Shown here piece by piece: positions 54,347-62,387 of a stretch of DNA of 64,000 nucleotides. The stretch lies in the NCBI RefSeq assembly GCF_002886185.1, contig NZ_KZ614147.1:17426-81425 (forward strand). The letters run 5' to 3'. A model generated the notes under the pieces. It was not told where the DNA came from. It ran no database searches and saw only the letters and a list, made by a program, of their open reading frames with translations. Every line of letters starts with the position of its first letter. Position 1 is the first letter of the stretch. The position numbers and the translations under genes were made by a program. Origin of the DNA: Salipaludibacillus neizhouensis. Its GTDB lineage: Bacteria > Bacillota > Bacilli > Bacillales > Salisediminibacteriaceae.

Positions 54347-54627
54347 ATCAAGTCACCCACCCAAACATATGTTTGCATTTTTATTTTACCAAATCCCTGT
54401 CTATTTGTCTTTGTTTTTTCTTTTTTATTTTCTGAAAAAAAGAAAAAAAGAGCCATTCATCTCCCACCTAAAATTCTACCGAATTTTTGAGGAAGGAGAC
54501 TTCTGGCTATAGTTCGTTAAACTACCAAGCGCTATATAAAGTAAATCTAGATAAGAATTATGAGCAAACCCGAAGTTTTAGAAACGATATGGAATCGTTT
54601 TTCAAGGTTGTGTCCGGAAATTAGTAC

Positions 54628-54682
54628 TAAAAGAGGATGATCAAAAAGGAAAGAAACTACCTTTTTGATCATCCTCTAAAAA
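54628..54682 (-). terminator. Bidirectional terminator
   Basis: Perfect 17-bp stem GAGGATGATCAAAAAGG/CCTTTTTGATCATCCTC, with A/T-rich flanks on both sides. It separates the split lipoprotein gene from the cyclase gene. Confidence 0.85.
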
Positions 54683-54686
54683 TAGC

Positions 54687-55382
54687 TTAATCTTGTTGTA
54701 TTTCAGCAAACGCCCGCACTGGAAAGGTTCCAAAGCCTTTAATTTTTGGTGCAACAGCATTAAATATAAATCGTTTGTTTAAAAGTTCTTCTAAATGGCA
54801 TAAGTGCTCGACTATGAGTATTTCTGCACCTAATAGTGTCGTATGCACAGGTCTGGATTTCCCCTCTGTATCATCGATATTAACAGAATCAATTCCAACT
54901 AAAGCTGCTTTTTTATCTACTAAGTATTTCGCTGCATTTTTGGTTAAATAGGGATGACTCTCAAAATACTGATCCGTATTCCAGTGCCTGTCCCAACCCG
55001 TATGAATGAGTATTGCTTTTCCCTCCACATCAAGGTCGTAAAAAAACTTCTCACCAATTTCCTTTATACTTTGATCAATATTAATCATAATGCCTTCTAA
55101 GCCTGCCATTTTATTAATTGTAATCTCAGACAAGTCTTTACCGCTGGCATATCTATGAAATGGAACATCCACATACGTACCTGTATTGGATACCATTTCT
55201 ATTTTTCCAATCTGAAACTCTGTTCCTTCTTCGTAATGGTTTCGGGATTCTTCCCTGCTTAAATAATCGCATATGATTGGTGCTGGAAGACCCTTATACG
55301 TGATAAGCCCATCTTCTATAGTATGACTTAAATCAATGTATGTTTTTTTCAAGCTTTGCACTCTCCCATCCCCTTTTTGCAT
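54687..55382 (-). CDS. Cyclase family protein (KynB-like metal hydrolase)
   Basis: A 231-residue member of the cyclase (kynurenine formamidase KynB) family of metal-dependent hydrolases. The metal-binding start DLSHTIEDGLITYKGLPAP, the HTGWDRHWNTD block, and the late GIDSVNIDD are conserved. The first histidine-rich H-x-G-T-H-x-D box is altered to SNTGTYVDVPFH, as in one branch of the family, so the exact chemistry is uncertain. Starts at 55382 (ATG) or at a GTG/TTG slightly inside, behind GGGAG, are both possible. It is monocistronic. Confidence 0.85.
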   Translation of the reverse strand: MQKGDGRVQSLKKTYIDLSHTIEDGLITYKGLPAPIICDYLSREESRNHYEEGTEFQIGKIEMVSNTGTYVDVPFHRYASGKDLSEITINKMAGLEGIMINIDQSIKEIGEKFFYDLDVEGKAILIHTGWDRHWNTDQYFESHPYLTKNAAKYLVDKKAALVGIDSVNIDDTEGKSRPVHTTLLGAEILIVEHLCHLEELLNKRFIFNAVAPKIKGFGTFPVRAFAEIQQD

Positions 55383-55522
55383 CTACTTATAGGAATATTT
55401 TAACATTTTTAATTCATATCTTGTAGATTGTTGTTTTATTATTTGAAAAACTGTATTGCAGTCCTATTAACACAACAACGTTTACGAAAGCAGACTTAAA
55501 GTAAAGACCTACTTCGTTTTTT

Positions 55523-56971
55523 CTATCTTATCCCCTTCACTATTTTCGCCAATGTTTTGATCCCGTGTTCCATTTTTTCAAGGCTTTCGTAGGAATACGA
55601 GAGTCGAATATAGGAAGGACCATTCTCTCGATAGACCGTTCCGGGATTAATAAGAATATGCTGCTTCAGAGCAAGATCAAATAACTGTGACAAGGAGATG
55701 CTTTTATTAAACTTTACCCACACATAAAAAGATCCAGTTGGTACCTCCCAGGAGGCAAATCGAGAAAAATATTTTTCAAGCAACTCCATCATGAAATCTC
55801 TTCTCTGTTTAAGTTCAGAGCGAATATGATAAACGTGCTCCTCGTACATATCTTCATTGGTGAACCACTTCTCTAAAACCGCTTGAGAGAAAGAACTAGC
55901 GCCATAGTCGATTTGCATTTTTAAATCAGCAAGCTGGTTAACAACGACTTCAGGTCCCACAATCCAACCAATTCTTAAACCTGGACTTAGGATTTTTGAA
56001 GCACTCCCTAAATACAATATATTCCCGGTCTGGTCCATTGATTTCATAGCTTGCGGGGGCGGTGAATCTATCCAAAGTTCTCGATACACATCATCTTCTA
56101 TTATTGGTAACTGATTAGATCGGCAAATATCTACTATTCCTTTTCTTTCCTCTGTAGAGTAGGTCATTCCCGTAGGATTATGAAAGGTTGGAATCGTATA
56201 CAACAAATTGGCCTGGTGTTGAGCTTTTAGTGTTTTCAAAATCGAGACTTGATTCTTTATTTTACTTATAGGAACATCAATTAGGTTCATTTTGGCCGAT
56301 TGAAAGACATTCAGCGAAAATAAGTAAGATGGTGATTCTACGAGTATCGAAGACTTTTCTTTTAAAAGTCCGTTTGCAATCAGTTGAAAGGCTTGCAACG
56401 CCCCCGAAACGATAAGCACACTGTCTGGTGAAGCATTTACACCGGACTTCCTTATGTATTTACAAATAGCAACCCGCAATGGATAAGAACCTTTTGCCTC
56501 TTCATATCCTAAGTGTTCAGAGCTTAGAGTCAACGATGAAAGAATTTGATTAGTTTTTTTGATTGGTAATAGCGATGGAGATAGTTCACCTGTTCCCATT
56601 CTGATCGTTTCTCCTAAAAACTCCGCCTCATTTATCCGCTGAATAAATACTTTATTGGGTTTATAAGTACTCCCCTTCACATAGCTTTCCCAGTCTGGAG
56701 TAGCAGAAGCAACAATATTCCAGGTATTATTGATGACTTTCGTCTCCTTACCTTCAATTCCTTCTACTAATCCTTCTGCTATTAACTCTTCGTAAGCTTC
56801 TACAACAGTGCTTCTATTGACTGTAAAAAGCAATGCCAGCTTTCTTTGAGAAGGTAATCGCGTACCTATCGGCCATTCGCCAATGGCAATTTTCTCTTTT
56901 ATATACTCTTTTATTTGTATGTAAATTGGAATATCGCTTTTTCTGTTCGGCTGCCAATCCTGTTTCCTCAT
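55523..56971 (-). CDS. MocR-type GntR/aminotransferase regulator
   Basis: A 482-residue fusion regulator. The GntR winged helix is at residues 14-80 (IYIQIKEYIKEKIAIGEWPI, then LPSQRKLALLFTVNRSTVVE). A linker and a type I aminotransferase domain follow, with the PLP lysine in LGSASKILSPGLRIGW and the NPTG motif in FHNPTGMTY. MocR proteins use PLP to sense an amino acid or related compound. The divergent gene is a LysE-type exporter, its probable target. The inverted repeat at 56997-57026 lies between the two. Confidence 0.93.
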   Translation of the reverse strand: MRKQDWQPNRKSDIPIYIQIKEYIKEKIAIGEWPIGTRLPSQRKLALLFTVNRSTVVEAYEELIAEGLVEGIEGKETKVINNTWNIVASATPDWESYVKGSTYKPNKVFIQRINEAEFLGETIRMGTGELSPSLLPIKKTNQILSSLTLSSEHLGYEEAKGSYPLRVAICKYIRKSGVNASPDSVLIVSGALQAFQLIANGLLKEKSSILVESPSYLFSLNVFQSAKMNLIDVPISKIKNQVSILKTLKAQHQANLLYTIPTFHNPTGMTYSTEERKGIVDICRSNQLPIIEDDVYRELWIDSPPPQAMKSMDQTGNILYLGSASKILSPGLRIGWIVGPEVVVNQLADLKMQIDYGASSFSQAVLEKWFTNEDMYEEHVYHIRSELKQRRDFMMELLEKYFSRFASWEVPTGSFYVWVKFNKSISLSQLFDLALKQHILINPGTVYRENGPSYIRLSYSYESLEKMEHGIKTLAKIVKGIR

Positions 56972-56996
56972 GATTATCTCCTCCCCATAATTACGT

Positions 56997-57026
56997 CAAC
57001 TGGTTGGGATAGTAACCAACCAGTTG
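56997..57026 (+). promoter_or_regulatory. Candidate MocR operator (inverted repeat)
   Basis: CAACTGGTTGG, 8 bp, CCAACCAGTTG: a perfect 11-bp inverted repeat 26 bp before the MocR start codon. The right arm continues GATGGTGAC. Confidence 0.75.
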
Positions 57027-57220
57027 GATGGTGACAATACAACGATATCCCTTATACTTTGTACTAATGTTGCAAAACTGCTAATTGAATTTTAGTAGGC
57101 TATTTTCGTAACTTTATTCTATTTGGAAAAGCATCTCGAAAAAGCGGAAAGTGTTTGCCAAGAGCGGATTCAAGCAACGCCCTTTTCTAATTAGAAACAA
57201 CAACTAAAAGGAGTAATGAT

Positions 57221-57829
57221 ATGGAAGCATTTATTCATGGTTTTACACTTGCTCTAGGTCTCATATTACCTATGGGAGTCCAGAACTTATTTATCTTCAA
57301 TCAAGGAATCAATCAACCTAGTTTTTATAAAGCTCTGCCAGCAGTCATCACTGCATCATTGTGTGATACTCTGCTAATTTTAATAGCCGTTCTATCATTA
57401 AGTGCAGTAGCGGAACTTTTTGAGACGGTTAAAAGCATCTTTATTTTTGGTGGGTTCTTCTTTTTGCTTTTTATAGGTTGGTCGATTTGGAAAACACCAG
57501 TGAAGAATACTGAGAATTCCTCCCCTGCGACAGCAAGGAAACAAATTATTTTTGCAATATCTGTTTCTTTACTGAATCCCCACGCACTGCTTGATACTAT
57601 CGGTGTGATTGGAACGAATTCGCTACTTTATGCTAATGATAGCATAGATAAGTGGTTGTTTATGGTGGCAACAGCCTCTGTTTCCTGGTTTTACTTTGCT
57701 ATATTGGCTCTGATTGGCAAATTCATTGGAAATAAAGACAAAAGCTTTAAATTTCGCATTTTATTTAACAAAATTTCCGCTGTCACCATATGGATTCTTG
57801 CTTTCTATATGGTCCTCTATGGAATATAG
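57221..57829 (+). CDS. LysE/ArgO family amino acid exporter
   Basis: A 202-residue membrane protein with six segments. The LysE family pattern GFTLALGLILPMGVQNLFIF at the start and ISVSLLNPHALLDTIGVIGT in the middle (N-P-H in the substrate region) place it in the LysE/ArgO branch that exports basic amino acids. AAAGGAG lies before the ATG. It is divergent from the MocR gene that probably controls it. Confidence 0.92.
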   Translation: MEAFIHGFTLALGLILPMGVQNLFIFNQGINQPSFYKALPAVITASLCDTLLILIAVLSLSAVAELFETVKSIFIFGGFFFLLFIGWSIWKTPVKNTENSSPATARKQIIFAISVSLLNPHALLDTIGVIGTNSLLYANDSIDKWLFMVATASVSWFYFAILALIGKFIGNKDKSFKFRILFNKISAVTIWILAFYMVLYGI

Positions 57830-57900
57830 CTTCTTTCGAATAGAATAGTGTCGACTAACAATACGATCCTCTCAAATAATCCTTAATCACAACTTAACAG

Positions 57901-57946
57901 AAAAAACACCTCCATACTTGCTTCAACAAGTGTGGAGGTGTTTTTT
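57901..57946 (+). terminator. Bidirectional terminator between LysE and mmuM genes
   Basis: AAAAAACACCTCCA.ACTTG...CAAGT.TGGAGGTGTTTTTT stem; symmetric A and T runs. Confidence 0.9.
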
Positions 57947-57948
57947 GA

Positions 57949-58914
57949 CTACGAGGATACCTTTAAAGATGGTCGCCATTTTTTTGAAATTTCTTCAATG
58001 TGATGCGGTGCTGTTCTGCAGCAACCACCAATAATACGGGCACCTGCATCAAACCATTCTTCAGCCTTTACAGAGAAACTATCGTGCGACTTTTGTCCGT
58101 GCCAAGTGTTTGTATCTGGATCATACGTTTCACCAGAGTTGGGATACACAATGATTGGTTTTCCCGTGAATACTCGTAAGGCAGTGATAGCTTCCGTCAC
58201 AAAAGAAACTGGCGCACAATTGATACCAATGGCAGCAATTTGATCATTTTCATCGAAAGCTTTCGCGCATTCTTCTAACGATGAACCATCACTAATTGCC
58301 GTTTCATTCTTCAAAGAAAAGGTTAACCAAGCATAGGTTTCGGGAAACTCTTTTAATAGATCGCTTAATACCTTCGCTTCTTGCAAGGAAGGAATCGTTT
58401 CAATGGCTAGCAAATCAGCTCCGGCTTCAATTAATGTTTTCATTCTCGTACGATGAAAGTTTCGCAGCGTTTCATCTGTCACACCGTAGTTTCCAACGTA
58501 TTCTGACCCATCTGCAAGGTAAGCTCCGTAAGGGCCCACCGATGCAGCAACCACCGGCTTAGGTCGATCAGTCTGTGTGCCTTCTCCTTTCCAAAAGTCA
58601 TCTCTTGCTTCGCTTGCAAGAGATACTGTTTTTTTCATCAGCTCTAACGCTTCTTTTTCTTCAATCCCACGCTTGGAAAAAGCCTCCACAGTAGCTTGAT
58701 AGCTTGCGGTTATCGCACAGTCCGCTCCAGCACGAAAATAATCCGCATGAACCTGATAAATCAACTCAGGTTTTTCAATTAACACCCGCGCTGACCAAAG
58801 GGGATCATCTAAATCGCAGCCATGCCTCTCAAGCTCTGTAGCTAACGCCCCGTCCAAAATCATCGTTGGGTGTTCCTGAAGAATAGCATAAATTGGGTTT
58901 ATTTTAATCGACAT
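57949..58914 (-). CDS. mmuM: Homocysteine S-methyltransferase
   Basis: A 321-residue zinc enzyme that uses S-methylmethionine (or SAM) to methylate homocysteine to methionine. The start gives MILDGALATELERHGCDLDD. The three zinc cysteines are in GINCAP and GGCCRTAPHHI. The length equals MmuM/YbgG. AGAGG precedes the ATG at 58914. It is monocistronic. A perfect inverted repeat stands just upstream (58933-58972). No S-box or T-box is recognisable in the short leader. Confidence 0.94.
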   Translation of the reverse strand: MSIKINPIYAILQEHPTMILDGALATELERHGCDLDDPLWSARVLIEKPELIYQVHADYFRAGADCAITASYQATVEAFSKRGIEEKEALELMKKTVSLASEARDDFWKGEGTQTDRPKPVVAASVGPYGAYLADGSEYVGNYGVTDETLRNFHRTRMKTLIEAGADLLAIETIPSLQEAKVLSDLLKEFPETYAWLTFSLKNETAISDGSSLEECAKAFDENDQIAAIGINCAPVSFVTEAITALRVFTGKPIIVYPNSGETYDPDTNTWHGQKSHDSFSVKAEEWFDAGARIIGGCCRTAPHHIEEISKKWRPSLKVSS

Positions 58915-58932
58915 ACTTGACCTCTTTTCTTC

Positions 58933-58972
58933 GATAGATACTATTATTTTTCATATCTTAATAGTATCTATC
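58933..58972 (-). promoter_or_regulatory. 14-bp inverted repeat before mmuM
   Basis: GATAGATACTATTA, 12 bp, TAATAGTATCTATC: a perfect inverted repeat 19 bp before the start codon, close to the ribosome binding site. It could be an operator or an RNA hairpin. Confidence 0.75.
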
Positions 58973-59092
58973 AAATACATAGGCGATGGAAGTAAAAATT
59001 TTTTATATTAATAGGTATTATAGGTAATTTATTTACGCTGTATTCATTAGAGCGAAAGACCGCTACTCGGATCGATTACTGAGAGAACAGCT

Positions 59093-59563
59093 TTATTTTT
59101 GTGATAATTGCTTTATATGTTTAATTGCACCGAAATGCATTCCTTCATGATATAAACAAAAACTCAAACATCCACCAACACTAGAAATTTCCAGGCCAGT
59201 TGAGGTTTTATATACGTTCTCAATTGGATCTTCCAATCTATCAGATAATAAAGATTCCACCTTTTTCATTTGTTCCGTTAATAAAGCAATTAATTCATCC
59301 TTTTTTGGTGATTCCATGGACCAATCTTTTGGTGAAGTTCCTGGATTAAATAATTTCTGAAAATTCGCCGGTATTTTCGCTTTTTCACCAGTTAAGAGGA
59401 ACGCAAATTTTTCTACCACTACGTATTGATGACCTAAATTCCATTTGATGTTATTATTCAATCCTGTTGGCACAGCTTCTACCTGATTCCCATTTAAATC
59501 TTTTACATAGTTGATTGCACTCATTCGTGCAAACTTGAACTGCTCAATGAGATAATGACTCAT
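59093..59563 (-). CDS. DinB family protein
   Basis: A 156-residue four-helix-bundle protein of the DinB superfamily. The metal-binding histidines are at the expected places: H50-like in NLGHQYVV, and the pair in YHEGMHFGAI near residues 137-141. DinB-like proteins are probable thiol-dependent enzymes; the substrate is not known. AGGAGTG lies before the ATG. It stands 40 bp after the MFS gene in the same direction and may be cotranscribed with it. Confidence 0.87.
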   Translation of the reverse strand: MSHYLIEQFKFARMSAINYVKDLNGNQVEAVPTGLNNNIKWNLGHQYVVVEKFAFLLTGEKAKIPANFQKLFNPGTSPKDWSMESPKKDELIALLTEQMKKVESLLSDRLEDPIENVYKTSTGLEISSVGGCLSFCLYHEGMHFGAIKHIKQLSQK

Positions 59564-59602
59564 TTGATCACACTCCTTTTAATTTTTAACACTCCAATGA
59601 TT

Positions 59603-60835
59603 CTAATACTGTGCCACTGTTTTGCTACTGGCAGGAACAGAAGTATCTTTAATAAATGTTGTTAAAACTACTCCAATCGCTAATAAAACTGCCCCCATCC
59701 AAAATACGAAAGTATAATCGCCTGTGAGTGATCGGAAATAGCCACCAAGATAAACGCCTAGCGCTGCAAATACCTGATGAATAAACCAGCTGAAACCAAG
59801 GATACTCCCCATTGCATTTTTTCCGAATTTATCACTTATGACACCCGTTACAAGTGGAATGATCGGCATAGAAGAGGCGCCGTAAACAATGGCGAACACG
59901 TACAGTTGCCAAATCCCCGGGGACATGGCAAGCCATATAAAAGCTAAAAGTCTCATGATATAAAGGATAACGAGTAACTTCTTTTTCCCGATGGATCGGG
60001 TTAGTTGACCGGTCACCCACATCGAACATGCACTTGCAAGAGCTGCTAATCCTAGAAGCTGACCTCCAAGTGACTTCCCTCCTCCCAGGTCAACCGCAAA
60101 ATTAGGAAGATGCATCGTTACTAAGTACAAAGTAAAACCACATGTTGCAAATCCTAGCGTAGCAACCCAAAACTCTCGACTCTGTAATGCTTCCTTTAAT
60201 GAAGCACTCTTTGCAGCTGTAAAGAAAGAAGTCGCATCGCCATCAGGAGATTGATTAACATCTTTCGGATTATTTTTGACTACAAATACTACAAGTGGAA
60301 CCACAATAACGAGCATAATTAATCCCAGTACGACAAATGCAGAGCGAAAGCCGGAACTCGCAATTAAAAATCCAGTTAGCGGCAGAAGAATTAGTTGCCC
60401 GATATTCATACCCATGGAGCTTCTTGTTAGCATTTTCACCCGTTTTTTCATGAACCAACGAGAAACTAATACGGAATTAGCCATAGATCCACAACCAGCG
60501 AAACCAATTGCTGTGAACACACCATAATAAAGAAAGAATTGCCATAATTGAGTGATTGTTGCTGAAAGGATAAACGCGATCCCCATCAAACCTGCACTAC
60601 TCGCAATCACAACCTTTGGACCGAACCGATCAATCAACTTCCCCATCACCGGCTGAAAAACTCCCCAAGTGATCATATTAACGGATACCGCTAAGCTAAG
60701 GACAGTTAAGTCCCAACCATATGCCTCATTTAATGGGGCAAAGAATTGTCCCGCCGTTAAATTTAAGCCAAATGCACCCATCAATGTTAAAAATGTTACG
60801 AACACAATTTTCGAACCCGAAAATGAGTGTTGCAT
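59603..60835 (-). CDS. MFS transporter (oxalate/formate-antiporter-like)
   Basis: A 410-residue major facilitator with twelve membrane segments. LNLTAGQFFAPLNEAYGWDL and GVFQPVMGKLIDRFGPKVVI (motif A region) place it with the monocarboxylate/OFA-like group. The C-terminal domain repeats the pattern with GQLTRSIGKKKLLVI. The substrate is unknown. It is divergent from the CGNR regulator gene, and the shared 127-bp region holds four GGTTAA half-sites, so control by that regulator is likely. Confidence 0.9.
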   Translation of the reverse strand: MQHSFSGSKIVFVTFLTLMGAFGLNLTAGQFFAPLNEAYGWDLTVLSLAVSVNMITWGVFQPVMGKLIDRFGPKVVIASSAGLMGIAFILSATITQLWQFFLYYGVFTAIGFAGCGSMANSVLVSRWFMKKRVKMLTRSSMGMNIGQLILLPLTGFLIASSGFRSAFVVLGLIMLVIVVPLVVFVVKNNPKDVNQSPDGDATSFFTAAKSASLKEALQSREFWVATLGFATCGFTLYLVTMHLPNFAVDLGGGKSLGGQLLGLAALASACSMWVTGQLTRSIGKKKLLVILYIMRLLAFIWLAMSPGIWQLYVFAIVYGASSMPIIPLVTGVISDKFGKNAMGSILGFSWFIHQVFAALGVYLGGYFRSLTGDYTFVFWMGAVLLAIGVVLTTFIKDTSVPASSKTVAQY

Positions 60836-60858
60836 AAAACCTATCCCCCTCTTTTAAA

Positions 60859-60938
60859 TTAACCTTTAAAAAACATCTTTAATGGTTAATAATGTAATCT
60901 ATTTTAGTTAACCTGTCAAGTCTGTTATAATAGGTTAA
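60859..60938 (+). promoter_or_regulatory. Divergent regulatory region with four TTAACC/GGTTAA half-sites
   Basis: TTAACC (60859), GGTTAA (60884), GTTAACC (60907) and GGTTAA (60933) make two inverted pairs with 19-20 bp inside. The second pair brackets TATAAT (60926-60931), the probable -10 box of the CGNR gene. The arrangement suits dimeric binding by that regulator. Confidence 0.65.
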
Positions 60939-60962
60939 TAATAAGAAAAGGTAGTTGATTTT

Positions 60963-61550
60963 ATGACTGTTGAAACAAATTTCCCACTCATTTCAGGACA
61001 AATCTCGATTGATTTAGTTAACACAGAGTTGGTTCGTAACGGAATACGACATGACTTACTGACGGATCCCGAGAATGTCATTAGCTGGTTTCATACATTA
61101 ACAAAACATAACATTCTATTTAACGAGCAATTTACTAGCGATATAGAACGTTGGGCCAAGGATGCATTACCACTTCTACGTGAAGTGCGTTCCTATCTCA
61201 GAGAAAGTTACGAGAATTTGGCGGACGGACAGGAACTTTCATCTAGTTGGATCACTCACATGGAATTATTCATTCAACAAGCGCCCTTTAGCTATCAATT
61301 GATAAATAATGAACTCACACCTACCCCTATTGGAAAGCCTGCCAATGCGATCGTTGCATTAATTGCCTTCAATGCTTTAAAGCTTTTCAGTTCCAATCAG
61401 TTAAGGAATATACATCGGTGCGCTAATCCAGACTGTGTCTTATTATTTATCGACACTCGCGGAAGACGTAAATGGTGTTCGATGAAGATATGTGGCAACC
61501 GAGAAAAAGTCACTCGACATCAACAACAAAAGAAAAAAGAGGATGTCTAA
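60963..61550 (+). CDS. CGNR zinc-finger (ABATE) regulator
   Basis: A 195-residue protein with the N-terminal ABATE stress-sensing domain (FPLISGQISIDLVNTELVRN) and a C-terminal CGNR zinc finger: CANPDCVLLFIDTRGRRKWC then SMKICGNREK, with all four cysteines. CGNR proteins are predicted DNA-binding regulators. It is divergent from the MFS gene. AAAAGG lies about 10 nt before the ATG. The basic tail RHQQQKKKEDV ends it. Confidence 0.9.
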   Translation: MTVETNFPLISGQISIDLVNTELVRNGIRHDLLTDPENVISWFHTLTKHNILFNEQFTSDIERWAKDALPLLREVRSYLRESYENLADGQELSSSWITHMELFIQQAPFSYQLINNELTPTPIGKPANAIVALIAFNALKLFSSNQLRNIHRCANPDCVLLFIDTRGRRKWCSMKICGNREKVTRHQQQKKKEDV

Positions 61551-61617
61551 AAGGTCATTTCTGACTTTTCGAGACAATCCTAACCTTATAATGGCTTCGC
61601 TTTCCGCACGCCTATTA

Positions 61618-61656
61618 GGCTTCAAAACCCGGAATCTCCTTCTATGTTTTGAAGCC
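61618..61656 (+). terminator. Terminator after the CGNR gene
   Basis: Stem GGCTTCAAAAC/GTTTTGAAGCC with TGTTT following. The T-run is weak. The remaining stretch to 61802 holds no gene. Confidence 0.6.
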
Positions 61657-61802
61657 TGTTTCCCCACCCCCTATTAAACTCTTCTCTGTTGAAAAACATC
61701 TCTTTTCCATTCTAACAAGGGTAAGAAATAAAGATATTAACCGGTAGTTAATCTTTAAAATAAATGACTTGCCAAAAGTTAGAAGAAAGACTATACTCTT
61801 CT

Positions 61803-61825
61803 TTATGGATAAACTTTATCCATAA
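61803..61825 (+). promoter_or_regulatory. Inverted repeat before the Rrf2 gene
   Basis: TTATGGATA, 5 bp, TATCCATAA: a perfect 9-bp inverted repeat 43 bp before the start codon and over the likely promoter. It is the probable Rrf2 operator. Confidence 0.65.
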
Positions 61826-61867
61826 TAGATATAAAATGTACTCAACTTTAACTAAAGGATGATAACA

Positions 61868-62386
61868 ATGAAAATTAGAAGTGGCGTTGAGCAAGGCGCG
61901 AGTATCCTTGCCATGTTAGGAACTCAAATAGAAGAAGCCCCAGTTAAAAGTGAGATTATAAGTTCTCGATTAGATACTTCTCCCTCATATTTAAAAAAAG
62001 TTATACGTAAATTAGTTGTTGCAGGATTAGTAAATTCCGTATCTGGAAACAATGGTGGCTTTACTTTAGCAAAGAGAGCTGATCAGATTACTGTATCGGA
62101 TTTACTCCTTGCGATTGAAGGAGATGAGAAGTTTATTGAGTTAGATGGGCTACTCCAATCCATTTTTCCAGAATCTAACGTGGCTAGTACCGGCGAGGGT
62201 ATTCTACAAGATATCTTTGATCAAGCCCAAAAACAATATTTATCGACCCTTCATCAAGTTACTTTAGATACGATACTCTGTGAAACCATTGGCACAGCAA
62301 GCTACCGTCGAATTAATTGGAATGAACCAGTGGATCAAGAGCTATTTCAGTCTCTGCAAAATGCTATTAAAAAAGGACGATATTGA
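61868..62386 (+). CDS. Rrf2 family transcription regulator
   Basis: A 172-residue Rrf2-type repressor. The winged helix covers residues 5-75 (ISSRLDTSPSYLKKVIRKLV then NGGFTLAKRADQITVSDLLL). The three-cysteine cluster of IscR/NsrR is absent: only one cysteine (LCETIG) is found near the end. So it is a YwnA/CymR-like member that senses something other than an iron-sulfur cluster state. AAAGG 9 nt upstream supports the ATG at 61868. The next gene starts 1 bp after its stop, so the pair is one operon. Confidence 0.9.
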   Translation: MKIRSGVEQGASILAMLGTQIEEAPVKSEIISSRLDTSPSYLKKVIRKLVVAGLVNSVSGNNGGFTLAKRADQITVSDLLLAIEGDEKFIELDGLLQSIFPESNVASTGEGILQDIFDQAQKQYLSTLHQVTLDTILCETIGTASYRRINWNEPVDQELFQSLQNAIKKGRY

Positions 62387-62387
62387 C

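Larger units (their letters stand above)
53101..54520 (-). mobile_element. IS200/IS605-group element with tnpB only (about 1.42 kb)
   Basis: Boundaries come from the split lipoprotein gene: AACTACC stands at both junctions (53100-53106 and 54520-54526), and one copy belongs to the gene. On the minus strand the 3' end is a hairpin, CCCCCACTT...AAGTGGTGGG followed by GTAGTT, typical of these elements. The left part holds the palindrome AAACATATGTTT (54364-54375) just before tnpB. No TnpA (HUH transposase) frame is present, so it would need one in trans. Confidence 0.85.
52785..54624 (+). pseudogene. Small lipoprotein gene split by a TnpB element
   Basis: The first part (52785-53105, 107 codons) is a lipoprotein with lipobox LVGC and a mainly beta, acidic body ending DDYSNETVNY. 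The element at 53101-54520 then interrupts it. As it stands, the element end adds PPLKFL and a stop at 53126. Beyond the element, 54526-54624 continues in the same frame with QALYKVNLDKNYEQTRSFRN and DMESFFKVVSGN. Joining the two gives a 139-residue protein. AGGAG before the ATG at 52785 makes that the start. The intact family resembles short Bacillus lipoproteins of unknown function. Confidence 0.85.

Noticed and set aside
54438..54510. LKFYRIFEEGDFWL reading as the lost end of the split lipoprotein
   Set aside because: It lies inside the TnpB element. The true continuation is at 54526-54624, which joins in frame at the shared AACTAC.
53101..54520. TnpA (HUH transposase) partner of TnpB
   Set aside because: Searched both strands of the element and flanks; no Y1 transposase frame or remnant was found.
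57949..58914. S-box or T-box leader for mmuM
   Set aside because: The leader is too short and lacks the conserved blocks; only the inverted repeat is there.
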